Part shown: one piece after another, positions 64,000 to 64,000 of the stretch
Layout of the letters: each line of letters starts with the position of its first letter
How positions within the stretch are numbered: the first letter of the stretch is position 1
Notes under the pieces: model-generated
What the model was told of the DNA's origin: nothing
The model's input: only the letters and a program-made list of their open reading frames with translations
Database searches by the model: none
Assembly: GCA_965249175.1 (NCBI GenBank)
Contig: OZ252227.1
Coordinates: 4,154,001 to 4,218,000, forward strand
DNA: 64,000 nucleotides
Direction: 5' to 3'
Origin: CAZYFH01 sp965249175
GTDB taxonomy: Bacteria > Acidobacteriota > Vicinamibacteria > Vicinamibacterales > UBA8438
Position numbers and translations under genes: made by a program

Positions 64000-64000
64000 C

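Overview
The window is GC-rich, densely coded DNA from the chromosome of a free-living bacterium. I infer Acidobacteriota, probably a Vicinamibacteria-like lineage. The reasons are several PadR-type regulators next to very large duplicated MacB/FtsX-type permeases (the acidobacterial ADOP family), many ECF sigma/anti-sigma pairs, and secreted proteins typical of that phylum (a PQQ dehydrogenase, a CXXCH beta-propeller, ankyrin repeats, DUF885). No rRNA, tRNA, CRISPR array or prophage was seen.

Layout. 0-3.2 kb: a DUF4097-like secreted protein, a PadR/HAAS membrane-protein pair, a 166-bp MITE and a TonB-receptor remnant. 3.2-9.3 kb: an IS1182-family element, then a PadR-ADOP operon whose permease is split by an IS256-family element (called IS-A here). 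9.3-10.6 kb: no recognisable gene. 10.6-17.5 kb: a six-gene operon (minus strand) with an ECF sigma factor, a large zinc-finger/FecR anti-sigma protein and two ABC ATPase-permease pairs. 17.9-19.7 kb: a second sigma/membrane/secreted gene trio. 19.7-23 kb: a nest of insertions, with IS-B (IS256 family) inside an IS30 element inside a methyltransferase pseudogene. 23.4-32.9 kb: two more PadR-ADOP operons, one cut by the second IS-A copy and both frameshifted, flanking a serine hydrolase. 33-38 kb: a TetR remnant, an ECF sigma plus small membrane protein, and an ArsR-SDR group with two matching operators. 38-43 kb: an ABC-F ATPase, a kinase remnant and a PQQ dehydrogenase. 43-48.4 kb: a decayed fifth ADOP, a sigma/anti-sigma pair, a PadR operon and an isolated nuoH. 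48.5-58 kb: a dienelactone hydrolase, DinB, KatG, DUF885 and further secreted proteins. 58-64 kb: a broken response regulator-PilZ gene, the second IS-B copy, a DUF4097-like protein, an ankyrin gene and a partial copper-monooxygenase-like gene.

Common themes. Regulation is dominated by PadR and ECF modules, several with clear sigma-70-like promoters overlapped by palindromes. The accessory DNA is decaying: all five ADOP genes are broken, and at least six other genes are frameshifted, truncated or stopped. Three pairs of related mobile sequences occur: IS-A twice, IS-B twice, and IS1182/MITE ends. A dispersed repeat of about 40 bp, with a covarying stem in two copies, is the most novel-looking sequence family. 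Some single-base frameshifts could be assembly errors.
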